Assembly (NCBI GenBank): GCA_036850595.1
Contig: CM072168.1
Span: 13,941,982-14,005,981 of the forward strand
DNA length: 64,000 nucleotides
Source: Rhyacichthys aspro
Lineage: Eukaryota; Chordata; Actinopteri; Gobiiformes; Rhyacichthyidae
Direction: 5' to 3'
Shown: positions 51,497 through 63,049 of the stretch, in pieces
Layout: each line of letters starts with the position of its first letter
Numbering within the stretch: position 1 is the first letter of the stretch
Notes under the pieces: model-generated
What the model was told of the DNA's origin: nothing
Seen by the model: only the letters and a program-made list of their open reading frames with translations
The model's database searches: none
Translations under genes and position numbers: made by a program

Positions 51497-52360
51497 GTAA
51501 GACACTGTAACACAACATCTCTCTCAACACAGGCTTTGACAGAATTTGAAATACAGACTTTTCACTTAAAAAAATAAATCAGTAAAACTTTAGAATGTGT
51601 TTTTTCGCATTGGCACAGCACCAGAATAACAGAAATGAGATATTTTAGCTTTGGGCACTTGTTACTACACAGCTCATATTCTAGAAACTTACCTGGACAA
51701 TGTAGCCCTCAGCAGCCATTCACCAGCTCTAAATGACTGGCACCTTTCAGAGCTGACACTGGACAGAGGCTTTTATTCATCAAACACATCCACGCACTAA
51801 AAATACACAAAACAGAGCAAATATCAAAGGTAGGAACAATATCACTTCAAAAATGTTCTATCATATTTATTCTTACTTTTCTAATCTGTGATTTTGTTGA
51901 TGACTTTCAGCCATGTCTTACTGAGCTGTAGGCCTTTTAAAAGTTACTTCATATTGTGTTTTATGGGATTCTTGTTGTCGATTTTCACTGTTCTTGACTG
52001 AGATCATTTACAATAGCGCTTACAGAAATCCAAAGTGATATTGTAGGCTGTGGAGCACAGACAGGAGTGAGTTCAGTTTCTATGGTTACTCTTTGGTGAC
52101 TCTGAAAATGTGGACAACATCTCATGACAGTTTAGGTTAAGTTGTGCTGCAGATGTAGAACAAAGCTGTTGAAATTCATTCATTTAATACTGCACTGCCC
52201 TCAAGTGTTCACAGACAGAATCACAGCTAGGCCTATTGGATATACGTTATTTAGCCTATAGGTTTCATTTCTGTTTTTTAAGATATCTGTTTAATTCTAA
52301 CCAGCTTTAGAAACCGTGTATTGTTGTTTAATTATAAGCATTTTTAATTTGAATTTGCAG

Positions 52361-52422
52361 GTTATGAGTCTGTCAGAGTAAAAGTGCTGCTGAAAGAGAA
52401 TGAGCATTTGCACCTGTAACCG
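52361..52422 (+). other. hao2: inferred hao2 non-coding exon 2 with upstream ATGs
   Basis: Good acceptor (TTTGCAG, ending 52360) and donor (CCG|GTAAGT, 52422/52423) bound a 62-nt exon. It holds a complete five-codon uORF (ATG 52363 to TAA 52378-52380) and a second ATG at 52400 that stays open to the donor. The coding exon has a possible acceptor CAG at 53837-53839. Confidence 0.35.
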
Positions 52423-53841
52423 GTAAGTTAAGCTGCGCAGCTCGAGAAAGATTTTTTTCTGTTTCTTTGTTTGTTTGTTTTTTACCCTTGTTCCATTTTA
52501 TGTAATATTTTATTATTGTGCGCGGCAGGAAACGCGACTACGCATTTCTCTGTAAACACTGAACTTTGACCTCATAGTTAACCCACCTGTTTTGTAATAG
52601 AAGAGCGTAGCATACTCGTTTATTTCAGACTTCAGGTGTGCGCAGGTGCAGGTAGGCCTCGATCACTCACCTTGTTTTGATCAAATCAGCCACTGAGATG
52701 ACTTTAGAGCCCCTCCACTCAAACACACTCAAACAGATATCATTTTGGTGGGGTTATAGTCCAACTTACCGCGGAAGTCAAATCTAACTAAACTAAACTA
52801 AAAATCTAGACGAGCAGGCTACAGTGAAAAGTCAATATTGATGTTTGCAAGTAAAAAAAAGCAGAATCAGACTGTTTGTATCAAAGGCTGCCTAGAATTT
52901 AAAAAAATACACCATTTTAATTTTTGAATATGGTTAAACAATGACTTATTTGTCTATTAAGTATTACAATGTATTTTTATGTAACACGTGTTTCTCTTTA
53001 GGATAAATTCTTACAAACATATTGTTTTTAATTCTCCTGTGCTTTGGGGGATTGACATACATTTATAGCAAAATTAACATTTTTTGCTTAATTTAAAACA
53101 ATAGTGTTGCCATATGTAGCCTATAGCCAAAAGTTTGTGTTCTGTATTATGTATTAGATGTAAATATATGCACAGTGCATCTGGGCTGCAGCACTGTGTC
53201 ACTGCCTCATGTGCTCACTATAGCCGGACTCACCATCAGCACATTTCCAGCTTGTGTAAACACAATAAGAGCAGGGGTCACTTCAGGGTCAGTCACACTG
53301 TCAGTGGTTTTCATAGTAACTCTATAAATGTTTGATTGACTCCCACAAAGCCAACAGTGTAAGGGTTGCTCAGACACAATGTTAATGACAAAGGTACGTA
53401 AATCAGGTTAGTTTGAGTGTGAAGGTGTAGACAGTGTGTAGATGTAAACAGTTGTTTACCAGTGGCTCTTTGGTTGGGACATGAGGGTGATTTCAGTTTG
53501 AGTCAGTGTTGCATCGTCAGTTCCCATATGTAGATGCAGGCTGTGTTGTCGAAGAGAGAGGAACTTTAGCCTTGAAAAATCTGTCCCCCGCGGTAAGTCT
53601 TGTATCTGTGTGGCCTTGAATACAGATTAGTTTTTCTTTGAGTGCCTGTTCCTGTCTGTGCTGTTGTAAAAATCTACTCGAAGTCGTACATAGAAGAGCC
53701 AAAACAAAACAATTCCCTGAGAAAGCGAGGCCTGTAAAAATACAGCTGATTGTATTGTGTGCACATTGTGTTAAGATATTTGACTTTTGTCACTGAAACA
53801 TGATGAAATGTTCAAACAGAGAGGGAGGTCGCTGTGCAGAA

Positions 53842-56482
53842 ATGGCTATGGTATGCCTGACTGACTTTGAGGAGTACGCGAAGGAGCATCTCTCAAAGGC
53901 TACCTGGGATTATTATGCAGCCGGAGCTGACGAATGCTGCACCAGAGATGATAATCTGCTGGCTTACAAAAGGTAGAGTCTAAAAATAATTTGACAGCGT
54001 ACTTTATGTACAAGTAAAGCTTTCCACATTATCGAAAGAAAAGTCAACATCAAAATGATCCCACCTTTAACCTGAAATTTTAACAGTATTGTTGTGTTGT
54101 CTTTTTGGATGCTAAAAACATTGCATTCCTCTTAGCTTTCCTAGCTTTAATAAAAGACTGATAGATGATTTCTTCTGTTTATCATGCTACACACCTAAGT
54201 GCTTGTTTACTAATGGCTTTTAGGACACATTACTGTACATGTCTGTATTATATTAAGCAGAATATTTTTTCTGTGTCTAGACATATTGTAATAGTCCATG
54301 TAATCATTTTCTAATTCATTTTCTCAGAATTCGCCTGAGGCCTCGTATCCTGAGGGATGTGTCTGTGAGTGACACTCGGACCACAGTCCAAGGGACAGAA
54401 ATTAGTTTTCCAGTTGGCATAGCACCAACTGCCTTTCACTGTCTGGCCTGGCACGAAGGAGAGGTGGCTACAGCTCGGGGTAAACACTCTGATGTCTAAG
54501 TATGTGCATGTCTGGGAGCTTAATGTTTGCTTTCTTGAAATGTTAATGTTTAGTAAATGTCCCTTCTCTAAATTCACAGATGAAGCCTAATACTGTATCT
54601 CATGTAGTAATTTTATTTTTGTAGTTGTGTTTAACTCACCAACAGCAGATGGCAGTAATTACACTGAAGTAAAACTATGCATATTGAATAAAGAGGTGGG
54701 CCACTAGGGTAGTTAAAACAAAGCATTCTGGAAGCCACTAGAATTTTACAGTATGTATATGTTTTTTGTGGAAAATTGAATTGACTTTTATTTAGTTTGG
54801 ATCGTGGTTGGTAATTGTAAGGTTTAACTTTTACTTTATAGCCTGATTCAAATGTGGGTGTAAATGACTGTCTGAGTAATGTAACATAAACATCTATCAC
54901 ACTCACAGCCACAGAGGCTCTGAACACGTGCTACATCACCAGCACATACTCCACCTGTTCAGTGGAGGAGATTGTAGCAGCAGCTCCCAACGGCTACCGC
55001 TGGTTCCAGCTTTATGTGTATCGGGACCGAAAGCTGTCTGAACACATTGTGCACCGTGTCGAGGGCCTCGGCTACAAGGCCCTGGTCCTCACAGTGGACG
55101 TGCCGTACACAGGGAAACGGCGTAATGATATCCGTAACCAGTTCAAACTGCCACCTCACCTCAAGGTCAAGAACTTTGAAGGAGTCTTTCAGGTATGTAC
55201 GAAGAAAAATTCAAACATTTTGAAACAGGTCCGAAAATACTTTATTTTGTATACACCAATTACGATTCATGATTCAAGATTAATTCCAGTCGCTTCAACT
55301 TGACTTTCTAAGTAGTACGGCTGATAGCTGTAAATACAATGTATATGTAGCCAAATGAAGGTATTTGACATGTACTCTGGATAGTTTTGTCATGTCAAGT
55401 TTGGGAAATAGGTGTAGTTATTATATCGTTATAATTTAATAATGTATATAACTGTGTCAGTTGATCTGTGCACTTGGGCTTGCTATTGTAGTAGTGATTT
55501 ACTAATATAAACTCAATACAGAAAAACTGAAATGAATGAAAATGTAAAAATTGACAGAAGTTATTGTTGTTGTGATTTACTCACTATGCAGGAGACTGCA
55601 GGGCCAGAGGAGTACGGGATCCCTGCTAACACTTTAGACCCGTCCATCAGCTGGAAGGATGTCTACTGGCTCCAGTCAATCACCCGTCTGCCTATAATCA
55701 TCAAAGGTATCCTTACAAAGGAGGACGCCGAGCTGGCTGTGGAGCATGGAGTCCAGGGCATCATTGTGTCCAATCACGGGGGTAGACAGCTGGATGGAGG
55801 GCCTGCCTCGGTAAAATACATCTAATCAATACTGTTGTTTTTCTCGTAAGTAGTGAAGCAGTTGCAGATGTGTTGATTTTTTTTTTTCACATTTATTGCC
55901 ACAGATTGATGCACTGGCAGAGATCGTGGACACAGTGCAGGGCAGGATTGAAGTCTATGTGGACGGTGGGATAAGGACAGGAAGTGATGTTCTGAAAGCC
56001 CTGGCTTTAGGAGCTAAGTGTGTGTTCATCGGCCGCCCAGCCATATGGGGTTTAGCCTACAAGGTACTGAAGCAATGCAGCACTGTGTTATACTGAGCTC
56101 TCAGTGGGATAATGTCTTGTGCACTTCTTGGCTGTTTAAGTTTTAAGGGAAAAGTTCCTAATACCATAAGCATATTGTATTTAGGCATATTGTGTAAGTG
56201 AAATCCAAAATTGACACTTGTGAGGTTGTATGTGTGACTATGGTGTTTAAGAAAATAAGTGCAATCTTTCAGGGTGAAGAAGGAGTGAGAGAAGTGCTAC
56301 AAATTTTGAACGATGAGTTTCGCCTCTCCATGGCTTTATCAGGTGAGTCGGACCACTCAACATGATCATTATCAGTGTTAGTGGTAGTTCTAAGGGTAAT
56401 GTGTGACTTAAAACTGTTTTTTGTAGGTTGCAGGAATGTGGCTGAAATCAACAGGAATCTCATACAGTTCTCTAAACTGTAA
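53842..56482 (+). CDS. hao2: 2-hydroxyacid oxidase 2 (peroxisomal, FMN-dependent)
   Basis: Seven coding exons: 53842-53972, 54328-54479, 54909-55192, 55592-55810, 55905-56063, 56273-56342 and 56427-56482 (TAA at 56480). All introns are GT-AG and phases agree; the product is 356 aa, against about 351 for human HAO2. Residues matching the glycolate oxidase active site are present: Tyr24, Tyr130, Asp158, Lys227, His251 (SNHGGRQLD) and Arg254, followed by the FMN-phosphate part VDGGIRTGSDV and FIGRP. The C-terminus is SKL, a classic PTS1 peroxisomal signal. The N-terminus (MAMVCLTDF) and the tail favour HAO2 over HAO1. The enzyme oxidises medium/long-chain L-2-hydroxy acids to 2-oxo acids with release of H2O2. 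Orientation next to wars2 is as in mammals. The two-exon leader proposed upstream is separate inference. Confidence 0.95.
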
Positions 56483-56486
56483 CAAA

Positions 56487-56503
56487 CCAGCAGAGGGCAG
56501 CAC
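56487..56503 (+). promoter_or_regulatory. CTCF-like site in hao2 3'UTR
   Basis: CCAGCAGAGGGCAGCAC matches the CTCF core consensus (CCASYAGRKGGCR) at every position and begins five bases after the hao2 stop codon. It stands between hao2 and the downstream kelch-like gene, where an insulator would make sense. Occupancy is not shown. Confidence 0.5.
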
Positions 56504-56749
56504 TGAGGACAAAACTAAGACAAATAGAACTGAAAGATGTACACAGCAGGAAATACATTTTTATTTTATAAAGGCAAACGGTACATATTACAGGCTTCTT
56601 TTGTGGGAGAAGGTGTCACACAAACAGTATGTATTCACGCAAGAGTGCAAAAGTCCAGAATTACTGAATGATCAAGTAGAAATGATTGTTGGACTGTTGG
56701 GGACTGGACACTGTTCAGAACTCTGACAAACCTCTTTGGACCTAACTGT

Positions 56750-56796
56750 AATAAATGCAGATTATGACATGCTGCCAGTGTTTGTTGTTGAATAAA
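56750..56796 (+). terminator. hao2: hao2 poly(A) signals
   Basis: AATAAA at 56750-56755 and again at 56791-56796, about 270-310 nt past the stop codon. The second is followed by T/G-rich DNA from about 56820, as expected downstream of a cleavage site. Confidence 0.55.
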
Positions 56797-56940
56797 AACC
56801 TAATCAGATGATGAAGATCTCACTTGTGAACTTTTTTATCATCAAAACACCAGTTAAGATTTTAAAACCAACTCTAATCTGATTTATCCTCGTCGATGAG
56901 TAAGCATCATTCAGAGTGAGTGTAATCAGCTTTTAGTAAC

Positions 56941-56947
56941 TATAAAG
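56941..56947 (+). promoter_or_regulatory. candidate TATA box of kelch-like gene
   Basis: TATAAAG lies about 145 bp after the last hao2 poly(A) signal. A possible non-coding first exon would run from about 56970 to 57184, ending at CTCAG|GTATGT. Signals only; the two genes would be separated by less than 200 bp. Confidence 0.25.
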
Positions 56948-57184
56948 TAACTAGTTCAAGGACCAGTTGTGTTTCAGATTCAGAGTGAGAAAGAGAAGTA
57001 GCACAGGAAGTAACTGAGTTCTTGGTTAAGGCAAAGAAACAGTGATCATCTAGCTTGTCAACTGTAGAAGCAGCTGACGTGGTGCAGCAGACTTCTGCTC
57101 CGTGTTTCTCTGTGTTTGGTTCGGGTTAACAAACAGGCTGGAGTCGAATCTTGGGTCCAGTCTGCTGGGGAGGATTTCTCTCAG

Positions 57185-57724
57185 GTATGTCACCTACAGG
57201 TAACACATTATTACCGTACAACTTCTGCATACTGTTCTGTATTTATAGAGTGGCTTACACTATGACCCCGCTAAACAATTCAGTGTTGGCCCAGTGTTTT
57301 GTTTCCACTAATGTGTAACTATGACAGTTACATGCATATTTTTATGAGATCCAGTGTGACTCAGTTTCTGGTTAACTGTTTAAAACAGTTGTTGGGTGGT
57401 TTCAAGTTCATTATCAATTTCTTTTATTGAGAAATCAACCATGGAACAACAACCACTGCCATTACAAAATAAAAAACTTTCCTAAAACAACCTACAAAAT
57501 GCAAAACGATGGTTACAACAACAATGCAAGGTAGAGAAGAAAAATAATATCTTTTTTAGTCATTGTTTAAATATTGTGGAAAAGAAGGCCACTTTGAGAC
57601 TTGATTCAAATGTTAAATGACAAAATGCTAAATGAATGTGTTATTGAAGAATTGATGTTTTGCTCTATTAACCATATTACTATGAATCATATTTTTCTGC
57701 ATAATGACATTTGTCCTCATTTAG
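57185..57724 (+). other. inferred 5' intron of kelch-like gene
   Basis: AT-rich DNA between the putative non-coding exon donor (57185) and the acceptor at 57723-57724 directly before the ATG exon. No other element is seen. Confidence 0.3.
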
Positions 57725-57725
57725 G

Positions 57726-60700
57726 ATGTCTTCCCGGCGCAGTAGCAGCCCTCAACCCAGAGAGCCTAATGACATGGGGTAAGGAAAATTCTCTAGTGTC
57801 TATGTTACATGCACTAAATGTTACGCTTGTTTTATGTATCTATTTTTGTCAAATCGAATGACTCTTTGACATGAGTAATGTTTTTAAGAAAAAGGAACTG
57901 ATGACTTTTTTTTTTTTTCAAATGACTGTTTTTCTAAATAAACCTTTTTTAATTAGGCTAATTGAAAAGATGTACTTCAGAAAGTCAGCATTTAAGTTGC
58001 CTATCTTTCCTCTTTAAATTGTTTGTTTTTGTTCTCAGAGGGAATGGAGACGAGAATGGAGCAGGAAGACTGAGCCGCAGACGGCCTCGATTTGGCAGCA
58101 GGCGCCAGTCGAGGGATGCCCCCAGAGCTCAGTCTCAACAGGAAGACCCTCCTGTCCCACCTGAGCAGCCTGTGGAACAAGGTGTGTGGAGGGCTTGCTG
58201 TAGTTTTATTTACAGCACAAAATAACGTCAATGACCAAACCAAATACACTGAAAGTACAACAAGTCTAAAAAATACACACAATCTACAGTAACTTTATCT
58301 CTTTTCTGTTTTAGATGGCAGACCCCCTTATCAATCTCCGGCTCCCCTTCCTGCTCCCCTTCCCCCACCTTTAGCAACCCTACCAAGACGACCAGATAAA
58401 TCCACGAAGCCCAAACTACCCCCGCGGCCTCTGTCCACGATGTTCATTAGCAAAGAACATGAAGGAGAGGTGTTGCAGGTATTCTGGTTATGCATTAATA
58501 ATTCATGCATGATTTATTCTAAATTAGATTTAGACTTATTTGTGCTTCTTTATAACCAATCAATTTAGAGCAACAACTGTGATATATGTATATCACAATC
58601 TTGTAACTTGTTTTTTAAAGGGCCTTGATTTCTTTCGGGCGAGCGATATTCTCTGTGATGTTATCCTTATTCCTGGGGACAGTAATGAAAAATTCCCGGT
58701 TCACAGAGTCATCATGGCATCGTCCAGTGACTATTTCAAAGCCATGTTCACAGGTGAGCAAAACTGGAAACCTAACAGGAAAATGCAAGTGACAAGAATA
58801 ACACAACACTCTCTGCACCCTAGAGTAAATAAAAGTTGTTTTGGCCACTGTACCACACACAACATTCACAAGTTGCCTAAGAAAAGAGGAAGTTCACACC
58901 GCCTGTTAGAACCAGTATTCTGTCAGAGCTCAAGACTTATGTCAAACTGTTGTTTTTGTGTATATTTGGTACAAATTACAGTGGCAGTCAAAATCTTATC
59001 TCACTAGTTCCATTATGTATTAAACTTCTTCAGACAAAGGTGCACTAAACTCCAAGGTCCAAATTTGAATAAGATTTAGCTTAGACAAAGCATAAAAAGT
59101 ATTAGCTGTGTCTTTGAAATTTGCTGATGCCTTGCATGTTGGCCTAAAGACATTGGTTCACCTTGTCTTTGTATTGTGTTTGTATTATACTTGTTCCAGG
59201 AGGCATGAGGGAGCAGGAGATGACAGAGATTAAGCTGCATGGGGTCACTAAGATGGGCTTAAGAAACATCATACATTTCATTTACACATCCAAAGTCAGC
59301 CTTGATATGGGTAACCTACAGGACACGCTGGAGGCTGCAAACTTTCTGCAGGTCATCTCAGTTCTGCGCTTCTGTAATCAGCTTCTCTGCAGTGAGGTGA
59401 GAGACAAGACAAACTCATGATTGTGTAGCACTTCAGTGATCTTATTCAGTGTTACTGTGCCATTATCAAACAACATTTCTATTTGTCTTTCTGTAAATAT
59501 AGCACAGGACAATTTAATGGCTTTATTTGAAATGAAACATTTGTGGTTTTATGCAGGTCACCATTGATAACTGTATTGAAGTGGAGCGCATTGCTACAGA
59601 CCTAAATCTGGAGGATGTTCAATCTAATATTGGTAAGTAGTATTTTCTTCTGCTTAGTGCTTGATCCTTTTTAAACTGGTACATTAACTTTCTGAAATTG
59701 ATGAAATTTTAAAATTTGTTGTTACTGTCCAGGAGAGTTTGTGAGCCAAAACCTCTCAGCATTAATGCAGTGTGGCCATCACCTCCAGCTGTCTGCCACC
59801 ATCATGGCCAATGCTCTGGCAAGCAACTCGCTCCAGGGTTTCTCTGAAATGGAGCTCTACAAAATTGCCAAAGAATGGCTGGACCATGATGCCCCAAAAC
59901 GCCACTCCTCAGTTTATTCCCTGATGCGTCATGTACGCTTCCCTCTGATGAGCCCCACTGAGCTGATCCAGCTTTCGCAGGGTGATGAGGATGGAGGTGA
60001 CTCCATCATGCGGGCAGATGCGGCCTTTGTTAACCTGCTTCTAGAGGCCAGCAACTACCAGATGATGCCCTTCATGCAGCCGGCCCTGCAAACTGAACGT
60101 ACACAAATCAGGTCTGATTCGACTCACATTCTGGCCCTGGGTGGTGTGATGAGGCAGCAGCTGGTGGTCAGCCGCGAGCTCCGCCTCTATGATGAGAAGA
60201 CAGGACACTGGAGAGCTCTGAAGCCCATGGAAGTGCCCCGATATCAGCATGGCGTGGCCCTTTTGGGAGGCTTTCTCTTCATTGTTGGAGGTTTGATACA
60301 TTCTGAATCATAGCTGAATAAGGTATTCATATCTATCAATTCTGGCTCAGCAGAAGTGTGAAAGAAATGTGTTTATCTCCAAATGTGAGTTGATTTATTG
60401 TGTTTGAAGCATACGACATTGTGTAATCTAATTAATATCATTGTTACCTGTCAGACAATTCACAGCCCTTCTTGTCTTTACAGGACAGAGTACATATGAC
60501 ACCAAGGGTAAGACTGCCATTGACAGTGCCTATCGCTATGACCCTCGATTTGACAAGTGGCTTCAGATTGCTTCACTCAATGAAAAGAGGACCTTCTTCC
60601 ACCTGAGCGCTTTGAAAGGCAAATTGTTTGCAGTTGGAGGAAGAAATGCTTCTGGAGAGATTGGTGTGATATTACTTGTATAATTCTGTAAAAAAACATC

Positions 60701-62545
60701 ACTATCATTGTATTCAGTATGATTTCCAGTGTGCAAAGCAAACTCTAAACAAACCTTTTGGTGTCATTTATTGTTTAGACACAGTGGAGTGTTACAACCT
60801 GAAGAAGAATGAGTGGACGTTTGTTACCAACATGTTAGAGCCCCACTATGGACATGCTGGCACTGTCCATGGAGATCTCATGTACATCTCAGGTACAGAG
60901 CAACATAGAAGCAGTGTGGATAAGTACACCATAGCAGCGAAAAACTATAAACATTGCTCCAAGTTTGTCAAACGAAAGAGAAATAAGTCATTGGCTCATT
61001 TTCTGTTAACATTCAGTTAGCCGGTAACTGTTTGGTTTAATGAAAGCAGACATGCCATAACCTTATCTAACAAACATGCTTCTGAATACTGTAGAGTAAA
61101 ATACATCTTAGCTCTTCTGTCTTATTTTCGCTTGATCCTTAATTATTTGAAAACCTGTGCAAGACAAGATTGACAATTTGGTTTGGAGTTTTTGAGATAG
61201 CAATGTAAAGCAGAGGAGCCAGACTAACTTAACAATTTATAACAATGTCTGCTAAAATATAGAGGTGTCTATAATATACATAACCTATTTCAACCAAACT
61301 GTAACCAGATTCTTAGGATAAAGTTGGTCTTTTTGTGGAGCTGTTTGACAACTTTTATATTAAAGGCAACAAAAAGTTTCATTTAAACAGGATGTGTTAG
61401 GTAGATATGAGAGTCTTCAGCTGACCTAATTGAAACCACTTCCTGTTTAGCAGTAAAACCTCATCTGCTTTTCTCATCCTACTTTTAGCAACCTTGGACA
61501 GGAAATGGCTTCATAGTTCTTGCTTACATGTAAAAAAGTATGCAGTTTCTCATGTATAGCTAAGGGCCATAAAATGCAAAAACTTGTGTCCATTGGTTTT
61601 ACAAAAGCTTAAGCCACCCTTCTTTGTACTTGTGTGATCACTGAAAGCTGCATCTTTACATTGTTTCAAAAGTAAAAATGGAAGTGCTTTGCAAGAACTG
61701 GAGTGTGCTTTGCAAGAGATTCAGCCAAAAAGATAAACACAGAGAATCACTTGATACAGAAAAAACATATCCCTATTACATAAGCACACCATCCTTCACC
61801 CTCCAGTAGACTAAGCAAGCCCTTATTAGTCTGACATGACTGAACTACAACTTAAACATTTGTATTTTCTGTTAAAAAAGCTGACATATTCCAAACTCAA
61901 ATGATCACTTTTCTTTACTTACGTTAAAATAATAGGCAAACATAATTACTGAAAATTAGATCTTTAGGAGGAAAAAGGGTTTTAAATTTGTCTTTGTTTA
62001 CAACCAGATGCTAAATGTATTTTAATAGTAGCATATCTGTTTATGAAGGTGGCATCACTCGGGACACATTTCAAAAGGAGCTCTGGTGTTATGACCCTGT
62101 GACGGACACATGGGGTCGAAGGGCGGACATGGCAGAGCTGCGTGGCCTTCACTGCATGTGCACCGTGGGAGACAGACTCTATGTTATGGGAGGAAACCAC
62201 TTCCGCGACAGCAGTGACTATGATGATGTGCTGAACTGTGAGTACTACAGCCCTGCAACAGACCAGTGGACAGTGGTGGCGCCAATGCCTCGGGGCCAAA
62301 GCGATGTGGGCGTGACAGTGTTTAACGGACAGGTGTATGTGGTGGGGGGGTACTCTTGGAACAGCAGGTGCATGGTGGACATTGTGCAGAGGTACGATCC
62401 CGAGATGGACGTGTGGGACAGAGTGTTCAATGTGCTAGAGCCTCTCGGGGGGATTCGAGCCTGTACTATGACAGTCCATCTGCCTGAAGGCTCAGTGGAT
62501 GAGGTAGAGATACAAGAGGGTCCACTGCCGACTGCTAACAGCTGA
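57726..62545 (+). CDS. kelch-like protein, KLHL9/KLHL13 type (BTB-BACK-Kelch)
   Basis: Ten coding exons: 57726-57778, 58039-58181, 58315-58478, 58621-58753, 59200-59396, 59557-59632, 59733-60290, 60484-60663, 60779-60892 and 62049-62545 (TGA). Phases agree at all nine introns, giving 704 aa. Residues 1-120 are Ser/Arg- then Pro-rich with no known domain. BTB runs from about 121 to 230 (CDVILIPGD, FPVHRVIMASSSDYFKAMFTGGM), BACK from about 231 to 345 (ending in VNLLLEASNYQMMPFMQP), and six kelch blades from about 360 to 690 (GGxxxxxYD-type repeats, VVGGYSWNSRCMVDIVQRYDP). KLHL9/13 proteins are substrate adaptors of CUL3 ubiquitin ligases; the mammalian pair acts on Aurora B in mitosis. The multi-exon structure and kelch sequence are nearest KLHL13. 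Orthology is not settled: it may be a fish-specific paralogue, so no symbol is given. The last intron (60893-62048) is the longest and holds nothing recognisable. Confidence 0.92.
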
Positions 62546-62940
62546 TGGAGCATGCGGCATTGTGGGGTTTCCGCCTGTAACTGCTGTCAGACTATAATAT
62601 GCACAAAATGTATTTGAAGCGTAACAGGAAGTATTGTGGTGGGCTCTGAGCTGCAGGTGCAAGCACATCATTTGATACATATACTTAAACTAAAAAAAAA
62701 ACCTTTTAACATGACTGAAGTAAGCATTTCAGATTAAGTGCTGTTTCTTTAACAATTATGCTTTTTGACAGCTATTTGGTTGCGGTTGACAAACAATCAG
62801 CAAGAAATAAGAAACTTTCTCCCTTTGCTTCCTCCTTGTTTTCATTGTTTTCTTGTTTTTGAATCTGAGAACATTAATACATTTGAGTAATTTCTCTTGA
62901 GGAAAAAAAAATATTTTGTTACCACGGTTTAAAGTCTAAA

Positions 62941-63029
62941 AATAAAGGAAAGTTTATGGCTAAATTGTTATTGTGAAGCAGCAAAACTGGAATATTTTGT
63001 AAGTAAATGTATTTTAAATTTTAAATAAA
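62941..63029 (+). terminator. kelch-like gene poly(A) signals
   Basis: AATAAA at 62941-62946 and 63024-63029, about 400-480 nt past the stop. Either could end the transcript; the 3'UTR is therefore near 62546-63050. Confidence 0.5.
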
Positions 63030-63049
63030 GCATTTATTTAAGTAAACAG

